Below, piece by piece: positions 63,031-64,000 of a stretch of DNA of 64,000 bases. Numbering within the stretch: position 1 is the stretch's first letter; the number at the start of each line of letters is the position of its first letter. The notes under the pieces were generated by a model, which worked only from the letters and a program-made list of their open reading frames with translations, was not told where the DNA came from and searched no databases. Location of the stretch: assembly GCF_003236175.1 (NCBI RefSeq), contig NZ_QKTW01000018.1, positions 142,568 to 206,567 of the forward strand, in the 5' to 3' direction. Position numbers and translations under genes: made by a program. The stretch comes from Taibaiella soli (GTDB lineage: Bacteria; Bacteroidota; Bacteroidia; Chitinophagales; Chitinophagaceae).

Positions 63031-63777
63031 TTAGTTATTGCTGATGGCGCGCATCACAACGCTATAGCCCTTGCGACAGTTGGTAGTACCGCCAGGCGTA
63101 TAGTTGTATGTCCAGTGCGTCAGTTCTTTGTACACCAGACCTACGTTGTTTTCATAAACTTCTTGCGAGTAGGTTTTATCAGCATAAGCAGTTGGCATGG
63201 TATCCGGATCGTTGGTTGCCATGTCCGCTTCGTTTACGGTTACCGTATTGTCAAAGTTAAAGCTATCGCGGATATATGGCTTTCCTACATTGCTATAGGT
63301 ATAATTCCAGCCGGAGAAATAACCGAGATCCTGATCGTTTGTCTGGATCATGCTGTTACCATTCCAGGATTGACCCTCTGTGATTGGCAGAACCAGTTTG
63401 ATGAAACGCAGATTGCTTTCTACTGTCTGAATCTGATTACCTGCAATTGTTGCGTAAAACACATTGCTCGGCGTCCAGTCCAGCGTATCAGCTGTGCGGA
63501 TACTTGTTTCCACACGGTAAGATTTATTGCCGCTGTTATCGAGGAATGTATCTACGAAATCGTAGCGCATTTGGTAGCTGTGTACAACTTTTGAACAATC
63601 GAAATCATTCCAGATAGTAGAATCTACGTCGTAAATAATGAATTTACCTACACGAAGCGGGTAATAGGAAGATCCAGAATCGTTTGGCAACGGTGTCTCC
63701 GATTTTTTCTTACAAGCAAAGAATGAAACGGAAACCAATCCGGCGAGGAACAGGAAGGATAAGATTTTTCTATTCAT
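63031..63777 (-). CDS. Uncharacterised lipoprotein
   Basis: 248 residues. SPII signal MNRKILSFLFLAGLVSVSFFAC, with Cys22 followed by KKKSE. The body is rich in Tyr/Asp/Asn and Trp, with a repeating beta-like pattern. I recognise no domain. It lies 17 bases upstream of the subtilase gene on the same strand and is likely co-transcribed with it; a surface role with the peptidase is only inferred. Confidence 0.7.
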   Translation of the reverse strand: MNRKILSFLFLAGLVSVSFFACKKKSETPLPNDSGSSYYPLRVGKFIIYDVDSTIWNDFDCSKVVHSYQMRYDFVDTFLDNSGNKSYRVETSIRTADTLDWTPSNVFYATIAGNQIQTVESNLRFIKLVLPITEGQSWNGNSMIQTNDQDLGYFSGWNYTYSNVGKPYIRDSFNFDNTVTVNEADMATNDPDTMPTAYADKTYSQEVYENNVGLVYKELTHWTYNYTPGGTTNCRKGYSVVMRAISNN

Positions 63778-64000
63778 AAACGAAAATTCGCAAGTTGTAT
63801 CCTGTAAATATAATTAAAGAATTGAAAAATTGTTAAAGGTTAATCAATTGACGATGGACAGTTGAGAATGGACAATTGACAGTGGATAAGGAAGACGTAC
63901 CGGGGAGGGGATTAAAAATTTCGGCGGGGTAATGCTGAACTTCGATGCCGATGCTTTTTACCCGGACGTCGGAGTTCTGAGGTTCGATGTTGATGCTTTT
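63778..64000. other. Window end: repeats, possible end of a minus-strand gene
   Basis: 63840-63890 has modules such as GACAGTTGAGAATGGACAAT. After about 63915 there are two copies of TTCGATG(C/T)(C/T)GATGCTTTT 42 bp apart (63941 and 63983). On the minus strand, one frame ends with a basic tail HRHRSSALPRRNF and a TAA at about 63911. Another reads KSIGIEVQ repeats. Either could be the C-terminus of a gene lying beyond the window; I cannot tell which. Confidence 0.3.

Overview
The window comes from a Bacteroidota chromosome, most likely a Chitinophagales/Chitinophagaceae-type organism (inference from gene content). The signs are GldC, three proteins with type IX secretion (T9SS) sorting tails, many SPII lipoproteins, BshC (bacillithiol), Mpl, a GWxTD protein, DUF1835/DUF3658 and DUF3050 proteins, TTG/GTG start codons, and several promoters of the Bacteroidota type TAnnTTTG. 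I found no rRNA, tRNA, CRISPR array, transposase or phage gene.

Layout. 0-8.6 kb is housekeeping: ybeY, a pseudouridine synthase, gldC, yqeY, cvpA, a glutamine amidotransferase, birA diverging from rsfS-ftsH-LUD, and a double-domain universal stress protein. 8.9-17.9 kb is an AT-rich polysaccharide cluster: an initiating sugar transferase and an O-antigen ligase/polymerase on the minus strand, diverging from flippase, GT4, Wzy-like, two GT2 and a WecG/TagA-type transferase. A divIC/ftsB-like gene and enolase follow (18-19.8 kb). 19.8-22.2 kb is gene-poor and repeat-rich. It holds a lipoprotein, a small HTH regulator, a roughly 200-bp inverted-repeat element and an array of eleven 22-bp repeats built round a TAGGTnnACCTA palindrome.

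22.2-30 kb: DUF1835 and cupin genes (overlapping), a membrane protein, a radical SAM protein, a PaiB-like flavoprotein behind a triple 74-bp repeat, a TonB-like protein, folC, and a tandem pair of paralogous membrane proteins. 30-33.4 kb (minus): an oxidoreductase, a lipoprotein and a second initiating transferase. 33.6-45.5 kb: radC, bshC, a beta-barrel protein, an unlisted 45-residue lipoprotein, mpl, an exonuclease, a dolichol-phosphate-mannose-synthase-like transferase, wbqC-like, GWxTD, dapF, recR and a T9SS cargo protein. 45.5-50.4 kb: a lipoprotein, ccmF, ccmE (CxxxY type) and a ureohydrolase. 51-64 kb: an Atg22/UMF1-type MFS transporter, a metallo-hydrolase, a secreted serine hydrolase diverging from a LytS/LytTR two-component system across a control region with helically phased direct repeats, aspA, a DUF3050 protein, an RNA m5C methyltransferase, a secreted subtilase and a lipoprotein.

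The most unusual feature is the intergenic DNA. It is a mosaic of short repeat modules that recur in many gaps. The most testable regulatory candidates are the 22-bp palindromic array beside the HTH gene and the phased repeats between the serine hydrolase and LytS/LytTR genes. I see no convincing new multi-gene defence or metabolic system.
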